DNA of 64,000 nucleotides from Leifsonia shinshuensis (lineage in GTDB: Bacteria; Actinomycetota; Actinomycetes; Actinomycetales; Microbacteriaceae). The notes below the pieces were generated by a model, which worked only from the letters and a program-made list of their open reading frames with translations, did not search any database and was not told the origin of the DNA. This document shows positions 34,383-41,994 of this stretch, piece by piece. Where the stretch lies: contig NZ_CP043641.1 in NCBI RefSeq assembly GCF_014217625.1, positions 3,968,001 to 4,032,000 on the forward strand, given 5' to 3'. Numbering within the stretch: the stretch's first letter is position 1; each line of letters begins with the position of its first letter. Made by a program: the position numbers and the translations under genes.

Positions 34383-35212
34383 CCGTGATCGCAGTGCTGG
34401 CAGGGGTGTTCGGGTCGATGATCGGCTCGTTCCTCAACGTCGTCGTCTTCCGGGTCCCGGCCGGCCGCTCGATCGTCGCGCCGCCGAGCGCATGCCCGTC
34501 CTGCGGCGCCCGGATCCGCGCCGTCGACAACATCCCGGTCATCTCCTGGCTCGTCCTGCGCGGACGCTGCCGCGACTGCGGAGCGGCCATCTCGGTCCGT
34601 TACCCGGCAGTCGAGCTGGGCACGGCGCTCGGATTCGCCGCAGTGACGCTGTGGCGCTTGCCGTCGCTCCTGGACGCCGCCGCGAGCGGCTCGGGAACGA
34701 GGATCGCCGCGGCGGCGGTCGAACTCGTCGCCTACCTGTACCTGATGGCTGTCTCCGTCGCGCTCGCGCTGATCGACCTGGACACGCACCGCCTGCCGGA
34801 CAAGATCGTGCTCCCGGCGTACGCCGTCGGCGGCGGCCTCCTACTCCTGGTGGGGGTGCTGGAGGGCGACGGCTGGGCCCTGCTGCGCGCGCTGATCGGA
34901 GGCGTCTCCGCCTTCGTGCTCTATCTGCTGCTCGGCCTGACCAAGCCGGGCGCGATGGGATTCGGCGACATCAAGCTCGCCGGCCTGCTGGGGCTGTACC
35001 TCGGCTGGGTCGGGTGGAGCGCGCTCGCCGTCGGCGTCTTCGGCGGCTTCGTGATCGGCGGGATCGTGGCAGTCGCCCTGCTCGCCGCCCGCCGGGTGAC
35101 CCGGCGTGACGGCCTCCCGTTCGGCCCCTCGATGCTCGCCGGCGCGTGGCTCGGTCTCGTGGCCGGCCCCGCGATCTGGGACGCGTACCTCCGATTGGTC
35201 GGCCTGGCCTGA
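34379..35212 (+). CDS. pilD: Prepilin peptidase PilD (A24 family)
   Basis: This integral-membrane aspartic protease, 277 residues long, removes prepilin leaders and N-methylates the new N-terminus. The N-terminal methylase part includes [12 protein letters not shown] and two zinc CxxC pairs: CPSC (about residue 40) and CRDC (about 64). The catalytic aspartates lie in [11 protein letters not shown] (near residue 132) and [12 protein letters not shown] (near 194), the A24 signature. About seven to eight membrane helices are seen. It serves the prepilins encoded immediately upstream and is translationally coupled to them. Confidence 0.96.
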   Translation: MTVIAVLAGVFGSMIGSFLNVVVFRVPAGRSIVAPPSACPSCGARIRAVDNIPVISWLVLRGRCRDCGAAISVRYPAVELGTALGFAAVTLWRLPSLLDAAASGSGTRIAAAAVELVAYLYLMAVSVALALIDLDTHRLPDKIVLPAYAVGGGLLLLVGVLEGDGWALLRALIGGVSAFVLYLLLGLTKPGAMGFGDIKLAGLLGLYLGWVGWSALAVGVFGGFVIGGIVAVALLAARRVTRRDGLPFGPSMLAGAWLGLVAGPAIWDAYLRLVGLA

Positions 35213-35236
35213 TCGGCCGCGAGAGAAGGAAATGAC

Positions 35237-36289
35237 ATGGCGAACACCGTGGTGGGCATCGACATCGGCAGCGCGAGTATCCGCGCCGTCGAGCTGGCCG
35301 ACGCCGAGAAGCCCAAGCCGACGCTGGTCAGGTACGGCCGGATCGACGTGCCGGCCGGTGCGGTCAAGCGCGGAGAGGTGATCGAGGCGGACACGGTCGC
35401 GGCTCTCCTGAAGCGCCTGTGGACGACCAGCGGGTTCAAGACCAAGCGCGTGGTGCTCGGGATGGGCAACCAGCGCGTGTTCGCCCGCGACCTGACGGTG
35501 CCGCGGGCGCCGCTGCCGCGCATCCGCGAATCGCTGCCGTTCCTCGTCCAGGAGATGCTGCCGCTTCCGGTGTCCGAGACCATCCTCGACTTCTACCCGA
35601 CGAGCGAGGGGATGGGGGAGCACGGCCCCACCGTGAACGGGCTGCTGATCGCGGCGGTGAAGGACGCGATCCTGGCGAACGTGAAGGCGGTGCAGGCCGC
35701 CGGCCTCACGCCCGTCGAGGTCGACCTCGTCCCGTTCGCGCTGCAGCGCGCCCTGGTCACCCGGCCGCGCGTCCCGGGCACCGTCGCACTGATCGACGTC
35801 GGGGCGAGCACGACGACCGTGATCGTGGCGACCAACGGGGTGCCTGAGTTCGTGCGGATCATTCCGACCGGGGGAGACGACCTGACCACCGCGCTGTCGA
35901 ACCGGCTCTCGCTGGCGCCTCCGCAGGCGGAGGCGGTCAAGCGCGCGCTGGGGCTGGCGCCGAACGTGTCCACGGCCGAGGAGCACTCCCAGGCGACGGT
36001 GATCTACGAGGTCGTCAACGAGCTTCTCGGGAGCCTCCGCAACACGATCGCTTACTTCTCGAACACCCGGGAGGCGACGCCCGTGCAGCGCATCGTGCTC
36101 GCCGGCGGGGCGGCCCAGCTGCCGGGCTTCGGGTCGGCGCTCGCAGAGTTCACCCGCCTCCCGGTCGAGGACGGCGACCCGTTCAGCACGATCGCGATCG
36201 CGCGCGGGTTGCGGGCGGAGAACCTTCGAATCGATCAGCGCGAGATCACGGTCGCGCTCGGACTGGCGATGGGGAGTGTTGCAGCATGA
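35237..36289 (+). CDS. pilM: Type IV pilus actin-like protein PilM
   Basis: PilM is a cytoplasmic actin-like ATP-binding protein that docks onto the PilN N-terminus and forms the inner ring of the alignment complex. The 350 residues include the phosphate-1 motif VVGIDIGSASIRAVELAD, the phosphate-2 motif ALIDVGASTTTVIVATNG (about residue 190) and the adenosine motif IVLAGGAAQLPGFGSALAEF (about 285). An AGAGAAGGA ribosome site precedes ATG 35237 (TGACATGGC context). Its last four bases start pilN (ATGA overlap). Confidence 0.95.
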   Translation: MANTVVGIDIGSASIRAVELADAEKPKPTLVRYGRIDVPAGAVKRGEVIEADTVAALLKRLWTTSGFKTKRVVLGMGNQRVFARDLTVPRAPLPRIRESLPFLVQEMLPLPVSETILDFYPTSEGMGEHGPTVNGLLIAAVKDAILANVKAVQAAGLTPVEVDLVPFALQRALVTRPRVPGTVALIDVGASTTTVIVATNGVPEFVRIIPTGGDDLTTALSNRLSLAPPQAEAVKRALGLAPNVSTAEEHSQATVIYEVVNELLGSLRNTIAYFSNTREATPVQRIVLAGGAAQLPGFGSALAEFTRLPVEDGDPFSTIAIARGLRAENLRIDQREITVALGLAMGSVAA

Positions 36290-37047
36290 GCGCAGCGACG
36301 GAAGCGATCGCGGCGACCCGCGCGAAGGGGCGCACAGCGGACGCGGAGACCGGGAAGAAGACCGCGAAGCCGGAGAAGGCGCCGCGCCAGAGCCTGCCGG
36401 CGACCGACATCCGGGTGGGCGCCGAACCCAGAGTCGACCTGCTCCCCGCCGAGATCCGGACCGCGCGCAAGCACGAGAAGATCGTCCGCCGAATGGTCGT
36501 GGGGCTCGTCGTCACGGTCGCGGTGGTGGTCGCGGCGGTGCTCGGAGCCGCGGCGTACGCGTTGACGGCGGGAGTCGCCGCCACCGCGGAGCAGAACCGC
36601 AGCGACGCGCTGATCAGGCAGCAGGCGCAGTACGGACCTCTCCGCACGGCCCAGTCCGAGGCGGCCCTGGTGAAGGCGGCCCAATCGGTCGGCGGCGCCA
36701 CCGACATCGACTGGTCCGCGCTCGGCGACTCCCTGCTGAAGTCGCTGCCCGCCGGTGCGGCCATCACGAACGTGTCGATCGACGCGGCCTCGCCCCTCGT
36801 CCCCTACCAGCAGTCGCTCGTGCCCGGCTCCCCGACACGGGTGGCGACCGCGACGGTCACGATCAGCGCTCCTGACCTGACCACGGTGACGCAGTGGCTG
36901 TCGACTCTCGGGAGTCTGCCGAACGTCGTGGACTCGAGTGCGGGAGCGATCACCGTGCAGTCGACGGGGTACCAGGCGATCGCGACCATCCACTACGGGT
37001 CCACGGCCTGGGACAACAAGTACCTGCCGAAGACGGGAGGCAAATGA
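36286..37047 (+). CDS. pilN: Type IV pilus assembly protein PilN
   Basis: This 253-residue bitopic membrane protein links PilM to PilO. The N-terminus is charged and disordered for about 40 residues. It then has the PilM-binding sequence RVDLLPAEIRTARKHEK, which corresponds to the INLLP motif of PilN. One transmembrane helix follows (about residues 68-92, MVVGLVVTVAVVVAAVLGAAAYAL), and then a periplasm-facing coiled and ferredoxin-like part. The order pilM-pilN-pilO and the overlaps support the call. Confidence 0.9.
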   Translation: MSAATEAIAATRAKGRTADAETGKKTAKPEKAPRQSLPATDIRVGAEPRVDLLPAEIRTARKHEKIVRRMVVGLVVTVAVVVAAVLGAAAYALTAGVAATAEQNRSDALIRQQAQYGPLRTAQSEAALVKAAQSVGGATDIDWSALGDSLLKSLPAGAAITNVSIDAASPLVPYQQSLVPGSPTRVATATVTISAPDLTTVTQWLSTLGSLPNVVDSSAGAITVQSTGYQAIATIHYGSTAWDNKYLPKTGGK

Positions 37048-37811
37048 TGGACAAGAACCGGCTCTTCATGATCCTGCTGGGCGTCGCGATGGCGGCGGTC
37101 CTGGCGGGAGGCTTTCTGCTCGGCGTCCGGCCCTCGCTGGAGACCGCTGCCGCGGCCGAACAGGCACGCGAGCAGGCGGCGGCCTCGAACCAGGCCAACC
37201 AAGCGCTCCTGAACAGCCTCGCCGAGCAGAACAAGAACATCGGCGCGCTGAACGACGAGGTCGCGACGCTGCGTCAGTCGATTCCGGCGCAGGAGAACCT
37301 CGGCCAGTTCATCGACACCGTCCGCGAGGCGGCCGCGGCGCAGGGCCTCACCGTCCAGAACGTGACGCCGAGTGACGCGGTCGCCTACGCGCCACAGGGC
37401 GCGACGGCGCCGGCCCCGAGCAGTTCGTCGTCATCCCCGTCCTCCACCGCCACCCCGTCGCCGACCCCGACCCCCACCCCGTCGGCCACCGCGGCGCCCG
37501 CCCCCGCGGCCGGCGCCGGCGCTCAGGCTCCCGTGCCGCACACCGACTCCGCGATCACCGCGGCGAACTTCCTCGCCGTCCCGGTGAAGGTCGGCGTGGC
37601 CGGACCGCTCGCGGCGACGATCTCGTTCATCCACGCCCTCCAGAACGGCCCCCGGCTGTTCGTCATCAACGGCATCTCGGGCGGCGCGAGCGGGGGCGAC
37701 GGCGGCGGTGCGGCGAAAGGCGCGGTGGCCGACACCTATGCGATCTCCGGCTACGTGTACGTCCTGGCCGCGACACCCGCGGCCGCGCCGGCGGCCACCC
37801 CGTCGAAGTAG
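37047..37811 (+). CDS. pilO: Type IV pilus assembly protein PilO
   Basis: This 254-residue bitopic protein partners PilN. One N-terminal helix (about residues 5-27, FMILLGVAMAAVLAGGFLLGV) is followed by a coiled coil (about 32-85). A core shows LGQFIDTVREAAAAQGLTVQNV, which matches the PilO fold. A disordered Pro/Ser/Thr/Ala insert (about 115-165) interrupts the domain, which is unusual. ATG 37047 is chosen over ATG 37044 because GGAGG at 37036-37040 then has normal spacing. The operon ends here. No pilP or pilQ follows, as expected without an outer membrane. Confidence 0.87.
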   Translation: MDKNRLFMILLGVAMAAVLAGGFLLGVRPSLETAAAAEQAREQAAASNQANQALLNSLAEQNKNIGALNDEVATLRQSIPAQENLGQFIDTVREAAAAQGLTVQNVTPSDAVAYAPQGATAPAPSSSSSSPSSTATPSPTPTPTPSATAAPAPAAGAGAQAPVPHTDSAITAANFLAVPVKVGVAGPLAATISFIHALQNGPRLFVINGISGGASGGDGGGAAKGAVADTYAISGYVYVLAATPAAAPAATPSK

Positions 37812-37850
37812 GCGCCGCCGTCCGGACCGGTCGTTCCGGCCCGCCCTCCC

Positions 37851-37878
37851 TCGACCCGCGGCGCCCCGTTGCTACAGT
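37851..37878 (+). promoter_or_regulatory. Probable promoter upstream of the Pro/Ala-rich membrane protein gene
   Basis: TCGACC (37851-37856) and TACAGT (37873-37878), 16 bases apart, fit a housekeeping promoter. The start codon at 37929 would follow a leader of about 45 bases containing CGAGGAG. Confidence 0.5.
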
Positions 37879-37928
37879 GGGCAGCACAGCGAGAGGTGCC
37901 CACGGGGGGCGCAGCGAGGAGTGCCAGC

Positions 37929-39161
37929 ATGAGCGACACGACACCGGAACCCGCCGGGAAGCGGGACGACGCGGAGTCCGTCGCGCCGGCCGCTGAGCCG
38001 GCGACGGCGCCCGCCGCGTCGGCGGCGGCCGAGCCTGCGGCGCAGCCGGAGCCCGCCGCAGAGCCCGCGGTCGCAGAGCCCGCAGCTGCGGAGCCCACAG
38101 CGCCCGAGGCCGCGGCGCCGCAGGCCTCAACCGAGCCCGCGGCATCGTCGGCCGGCGAGCCCCACGACACCGATCCCGACATGAGCACACCGCCGTCCGC
38201 GCCCGTCTCCGCCCGCGGCCACCTCAACCGTCCCGCCGACGCGGACGCGGCCGAGGTGCCCGCGAACGCCACCTCGACGACCCCGCCGGCTGCGGCGATC
38301 GAGCCGGAGCCGGTGACCTCCTCCCCGGACGACGTCGCGGCCGCCGTCGCGCGCTCCACCGGCGAGCACGACGAGCCCGGCGCCACCGCCGCGGGCGACG
38401 CGACCGTTGACACCGCCTCTCCGGCGCAGTCCGCCGCGCCCGTCATCATCGCGGGGGAGGCCGCCCAGCAGGCGACCGCGCAGCAGCAGACCCAGCAGGC
38501 GCCCGTCGCCCCGCAGGGCGAGGCCACCGCGGCGGCCGCTCCGGCGCAGACCCCGCCGCCTTACATCCCGCAGCCGGTGGCGCCGATCTTCCTGCAGCGT
38601 CCCGAGCCGCCCAAGCGCAAGAGCAACCGCGGCCTCGGCATCCTCATCGCCCTCGTCGGCACCGTCGCGTTCGCCGTGCTCTGGGCCGTCGCCGTGGTCG
38701 TCGTCGGCGCCATGCTGACGCCGAGCAGCGAGTTCCTGCCGGTGCTCGCCCAGTACTTCACCACTCAGCTCTCCGGCTGGGCGCCGATCGTGGCGTTCTT
38801 CGTCGGGATGGTCATCCTCATCCAGATCATCAACCGGGCGCGCTGGTGGGCGTACATCCTCGGAGGCCTGTTCGTCGCGGTCTTCGTCTACCTCGTCTAC
38901 ATCGGCGCCGAGCTCTCGGACGCGCACTACCTGTCGCGCAACGCCGAGGAGCAGGCGCTCATCCTCAGCCGCGTCTGGGTCAACCCGTTCGCTGTCCTCG
39001 CCGGCGTGATCGCACGCGAGATGTCGGTGTGGACGGGGGCCTGGCTGGCCGCCCGCGGACGCAAGCTGAAGGCGCGCAACGCGGAGGCGCAGGCCGACTA
39101 CGAGCAGCAGCTCGCCGACGCCCAGAACCAGGCCGCCAACGCGTACGCTCAGGGGTACTGA
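37929..39161 (+). CDS. Membrane protein with long Ala/Pro/Glu-rich cytoplasmic tail
   Basis: This protein has 410 residues. The first 230 are low-complexity Ala/Pro/Glu/Thr sequence with repeated AAEPA-type units, then a basic PKRKSNRG stop. Four hydrophobic helices follow (about 236-262, 278-300, 306-326 and 345-365), and the C-terminus is a charged coiled coil (KLKARNAEAQADYEQQLADAQNQ). I do not recognise a catalytic domain. In actinobacteria such proteins are often annotated only as membrane or hypothetical proteins. It may be monocistronic, since it has its own promoter, and tandem repeats follow directly. Confidence 0.75.
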   Translation: MSDTTPEPAGKRDDAESVAPAAEPATAPAASAAAEPAAQPEPAAEPAVAEPAAAEPTAPEAAAPQASTEPAASSAGEPHDTDPDMSTPPSAPVSARGHLNRPADADAAEVPANATSTTPPAAAIEPEPVTSSPDDVAAAVARSTGEHDEPGATAAGDATVDTASPAQSAAPVIIAGEAAQQATAQQQTQQAPVAPQGEATAAAAPAQTPPPYIPQPVAPIFLQRPEPPKRKSNRGLGILIALVGTVAFAVLWAVAVVVVGAMLTPSSEFLPVLAQYFTTQLSGWAPIVAFFVGMVILIQIINRARWWAYILGGLFVAVFVYLVYIGAELSDAHYLSRNAEEQALILSRVWVNPFAVLAGVIAREMSVWTGAWLAARGRKLKARNAEAQADYEQQLADAQNQAANAYAQGY

Positions 39162-39177
39162 CCGCACCGATCCGCGC

Positions 39178-39285
39178 GATTCACTAGATCCGCTCGATTC
39201 ACTAGATCCGCTCGATTCACTAGATCCGCTCGATTCACTAGATCCGCTCGATTCACTAGATCCGCTCGATTCACTAGATCCGCTC
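39178..39285 (+). repeat. Six perfect tandem copies of an 18-bp unit
   Basis: The unit GATTCACTAGATCCGCTC is repeated six times without a mismatch, starting 17 bases after the upstream stop codon and ending 12 bases before the next ATG. The unit is a multiple of three. On the plus strand the frame of the downstream gene reads DSLDPL per unit with no stop, but no start codon opens it. On the minus strand it reads serine-rich units. It contains CTAG, a rare tetramer in high-GC genomes. No function is known. Confidence 0.97.
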
Positions 39286-39297
39286 GAGGGGGCTCCC

Positions 39298-39789
39298 ATG
39301 CGTGAGGAGCGTTCCTACGCCATCGTCGTCGCCTGCTTCGCCGCCGGCCTCTACCTGGCCGTCCTCGTCGCCGCGTTCGGCCTGATCTCGCTGGCGACGA
39401 ACACCGAGGTGATCCCGGATCCGTCCGCCGGGCCGCTGGTCGGCCCGGTCATGACCGGCGTCGCCGTCGCGGTGCTCCTCGTCCTGCTGATCCTCACCGG
39501 TACCCGCGTGCCCGGCGACCAGCAGCGCGTCGCGCCCCTGGGCGCGCTCGGGGCCGGCGTCGCGTGCTACCTCGCATACTGCCTGGCCGGGGGAGTAGCA
39601 GGCTCGCTCGCGACCGGGGACGTCCTCCACTTCGCGCTGTTCGCAGCCGGGCAGCTCGCGAGCCTCTATGCCATCGCCGTCGGCGTCGCGGGATTCCTGA
39701 TCATGCTGCTCTACCAGCTCGTGCTCGTCGGGCGCTTCAAGCAGCGTGGGAGGCCGCGCTGGCCGTGGGAGCAGCCTGATGACGAATAG
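39298..39789 (+). CDS. Four-helix membrane protein (DUF6121-like)
   Basis: This 163-residue integral membrane protein has four hydrophobic helices: about residues 8-31, 48-68, 80-102 and 112-142. It resembles small uncharacterised membrane proteins of Microbacteriaceae (DUF6121-like, recalled rather than searched). GAGGGGG at 39286-39292 serves ATG 39298. The gene is bracketed by short tandem repeats: the 18-bp array upstream, and a 16-bp triplet that begins within its last codons. No function can be assigned. Confidence 0.75.
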   Translation: MREERSYAIVVACFAAGLYLAVLVAAFGLISLATNTEVIPDPSAGPLVGPVMTGVAVAVLLVLLILTGTRVPGDQQRVAPLGALGAGVACYLAYCLAGGVAGSLATGDVLHFALFAAGQLASLYAIAVGVAGFLIMLLYQLVLVGRFKQRGRPRWPWEQPDDE

Positions 39790-39828
39790 TACGGACGACG
39801 AATAACACCGGCGACGACTAGCGCCGGG
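39781..39828 (+). repeat. Three imperfect tandem copies of a 16-bp unit
   Basis: GACGAATAGTACGGAC (39781), GACGAATAACACCGGC (39797) and GACGACTAGCGCCGGG (39813) lie head to tail with an exact 16-base period. The first copy includes the stop codon of the membrane protein gene. Divergence between copies suggests an older duplication than the 18-bp array. Confidence 0.7.
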
Positions 39829-39838
39829 TGACCCGAAC

Positions 39839-39874
39839 GGGTGGACGCGACGGTCCACCCCGCGCCGATACACT
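39839..39874 (+). promoter_or_regulatory. Hairpin plus -10-like element before the 369-residue protein gene
   Basis: An 8-bp inverted repeat GGGTGGAC/GTCCACCC (39839-39860, 6-base loop) is followed by TACACT at 39869-39874, a good -10. The hairpin may end the upstream transcript or serve as an operator. The -35 is poor. Confidence 0.4.
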
Positions 39875-39899
39875 GCGGAGACTCGACTGAGAGGATCCG

Positions 39900-41009
39900 A
39901 TGTCCGACGCACCCGCTCCTGCCCTCTCGGACGAAGTCGCCCTCTCCGCTACCGCACCGGCTCCCGCCTCCGCTCGGCGCTCGCACGCGGGCCGCTGGAT
40001 CATTGCGCTCATCGCGCTCATCACTCTTCTCGTCACCGCGGCCGGCGTCACCGTCTCGGTCTCCGCGGTCGCCGCGCTGCAGAACCTCCCGCGCACGCTG
40101 GTCGCGCAGTACCTCGGCGAGCTCCAGCACGGCCGCGCGGAGGCGGCCATGAAGCTGGCCGGCATCCGCGCGAACAGCGGCGACCTGCTGCTCAACGACG
40201 CGGCGTACGCGAAGATCACGGACCGGGTCAGCTCCTTCACGGTGGACTCGCCCGTCACCCGCGGCGCCACCACTACCGTGCTGGCCCACATCACGCAGGG
40301 TGATCGCACGTATGAGCGCTCGTTCGCCGTGGAGAAGGCGGGCGGACTCCCCGGGCTCCCGTTCTGGCGGCTCGGCCGCATCGAGCCCGACACGGTCGAC
40401 CTCATTGTGGTGGGTCCGGCGGGCATCCAGTACACCGTCGCCGGCGTGAAGCCGCAGAACATGCCGCTCGCCCTCGACGTCACGCTCCGCGCCCTCCCCG
40501 GCACGTATCCGGTGGCGCTCGTCTCGAAGAGCGCGAACTTCGACGTTCCGATGAGCGCCATCACCACCACGCCGCCCGGGAGCGCCGTCTCGCCCACCGT
40601 GTTCACCGCGCGGCTCTCGGACGGCGGTCAGGCGGCGGCGCGCACCGCGATCAACGCCTGGCTGGACGGGTGCGTCGCCTCCCGTGACGCGGTGCCGGCC
40701 AACTGCCCGTTCGGCACCTACTCGGACAGCGCCGCCGACGAGATCGGCAACGTGCGCTGGCAGCTCCACACCCGGCCGGACGTGACGATCGACCCGGTGT
40801 GGACGACGGGCGGCTGGACGGTCGACAGCACGACCGGCAGCATCTCGGCGGAGGCCACGCTGACCCGCAAGTCCGACGGCGCCACCGGCGTGGGCTACAC
40901 CGACCCGTGGAGCTTCGACTTCCACGGCATGCTGACGTTCGACGGCAGCGGGGCGCTTTTCACGCCGCTGATCTCCGACAGCGGACCCGGGGCGCAGGCG
41001 GGCGCCTGA
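39900..41009 (+). CDS. Single-helix membrane-anchored extracytoplasmic protein
   Basis: This 369-residue protein has an N-terminal Ala/Pro/Ser-rich cytoplasmic tail (about 30 residues), one membrane helix (about 34-58, WIIALIALITLLVTAAGVTVSV) and a soluble outside domain of about 310 residues. The outside part begins with QYLGELQHGRAEAAMKL, a helical block similar to those that open NTF2-like/lumazine-binding extracytoplasmic domains. It has two cysteines (GCVASRD and ANCPFG) placed to form a disulfide. I do not recognise a specific family. GAGAGGA precedes ATG 39900. Its stop faces the WecG-like gene with 16 bases between. Confidence 0.72.
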   Translation: MSDAPAPALSDEVALSATAPAPASARRSHAGRWIIALIALITLLVTAAGVTVSVSAVAALQNLPRTLVAQYLGELQHGRAEAAMKLAGIRANSGDLLLNDAAYAKITDRVSSFTVDSPVTRGATTTVLAHITQGDRTYERSFAVEKAGGLPGLPFWRLGRIEPDTVDLIVVGPAGIQYTVAGVKPQNMPLALDVTLRALPGTYPVALVSKSANFDVPMSAITTTPPGSAVSPTVFTARLSDGGQAAARTAINAWLDGCVASRDAVPANCPFGTYSDSAADEIGNVRWQLHTRPDVTIDPVWTTGGWTVDSTTGSISAEATLTRKSDGATGVGYTDPWSFDFHGMLTFDGSGALFTPLISDSGPGAQAGA

Positions 41010-41025
41010 GGCGGTCAGTCGACGG

Positions 41026-41865
41026 CTAAGCCGCCCGGTCCGCGCGCTCCGGCGCGGAGCGATCACGCGAGGCTGTGCTGAGCGGACGAGGTTCCGCGAC
41101 GGCCTGGCGGCGGCGGCTCCGCAGCCGCTCGGCCAGGGCGACCGGCAGCATCCCGACGAGCCACGGCAGGTCCTGGAGCAGATAGCGCTTGACGAGCCGC
41201 GACGGGTCCTGCCCCATCCGCCACACCCACTCCAGCCCGAGCCGCCGCAGGAGGTGCGGCGCGCGCGGGAAGTGTCCCGTGTTCATCTGGGCGGCGGCCC
41301 CGGCCCCGATGTAGACGATGCCGCCGGAGTGCCGCCGGCGCAGTTCGAGGATCAGGCGCTCCTGCTTCGGGAAGCCCAGGCAGACGAACAGGACATCCGG
41401 CCGGACCCGCTCGATGAACGCGCTCGCGGCGTCGATCAGGGCGGAGCTGTCCGGCTCGGCGAACGGAAGGTCCGCGCCGTGCACGTGCTGGTGGCCGCGC
41501 GCGCGGTAGAAGGCCTGCGCCTCCGCCGCCGCCGCGCCCACGATTCCCACGCGCAGGCCGTTCGCCGCGGGGTGCCCGATGACGGCGTTCATCAGGTCGG
41601 TGCCGGTGACACGGGGGAAGCGCCCCTTGCCGGCGATCCGCAGCAGCCAGGTGAGCGGGACGCCGTCCACGGTCCAGAACGAGGTCTCCCGCTCGAGCTC
41701 GGGGAGGCCGACGGTGCGCAGGTGGCGGGAGATGGACACGTTGGAGGTGACGACGATCCCGCCGTCCGCGCGGGCGAGGTCGATGACGTGCCGGCTGGAC
41801 TCGTCGAGGTCGGCGCGGTCGAGCTGGAGGCCGCCGATGACGGCGCGTTCGAAGGTCTGCACCAC
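41026..41865 (-). CDS. WecG/TagA/CpsF family glycosyltransferase (GT26)
   Basis: This 279-residue enzyme belongs to the family that adds N-acetylmannosamine(uronate) to lipid-linked N-acetylglucosamine in teichoic acid or capsule synthesis. Family blocks are VVTSNVSISRHLR, WTVDGVPLTWLLR, PRVTGTDLMNAVIG, RPDVLFVCLGFPKQERL and YIGAGAAAQMNTGHFPRAPHLLRRLGLEWVWRM. The conserved Asp/Thr of RVTGTDL and the late GLEWVWR are in place. The basic C-terminal stretch fits membrane association. GTG 41865 follows an AT-rich TATATATA patch (41877-41884) that may be the promoter. The acceptor in this organism is unknown. Confidence 0.9.
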   Translation of the reverse strand: MVQTFERAVIGGLQLDRADLDESSRHVIDLARADGGIVVTSNVSISRHLRTVGLPELERETSFWTVDGVPLTWLLRIAGKGRFPRVTGTDLMNAVIGHPAANGLRVGIVGAAAAEAQAFYRARGHQHVHGADLPFAEPDSSALIDAASAFIERVRPDVLFVCLGFPKQERLILELRRRHSGGIVYIGAGAAAQMNTGHFPRAPHLLRRLGLEWVWRMGQDPSRLVKRYLLQDLPWLVGMLPVALAERLRSRRRQAVAEPRPLSTASRDRSAPERADRAA

Positions 41866-41994
41866 GACAGCGTGGCATATATATAGCGGATGTCAGTCGA
41901 GCGTGGATGTGCGCGGCGGCGCACGACGCGCGGGACGCCGGACGCGATCACCCCGGACTTCACCGGCAGCCGACTCAGACGCCGACGCCACCGC

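Noticed and set aside
38127..39299. Minus-strand frame with SSGSSE repeats over the 18-bp array
   Set aside because: The repeated peptide only reflects the DNA repeat. The rest lies antisense to a membrane-protein gene and shows no features of its own.
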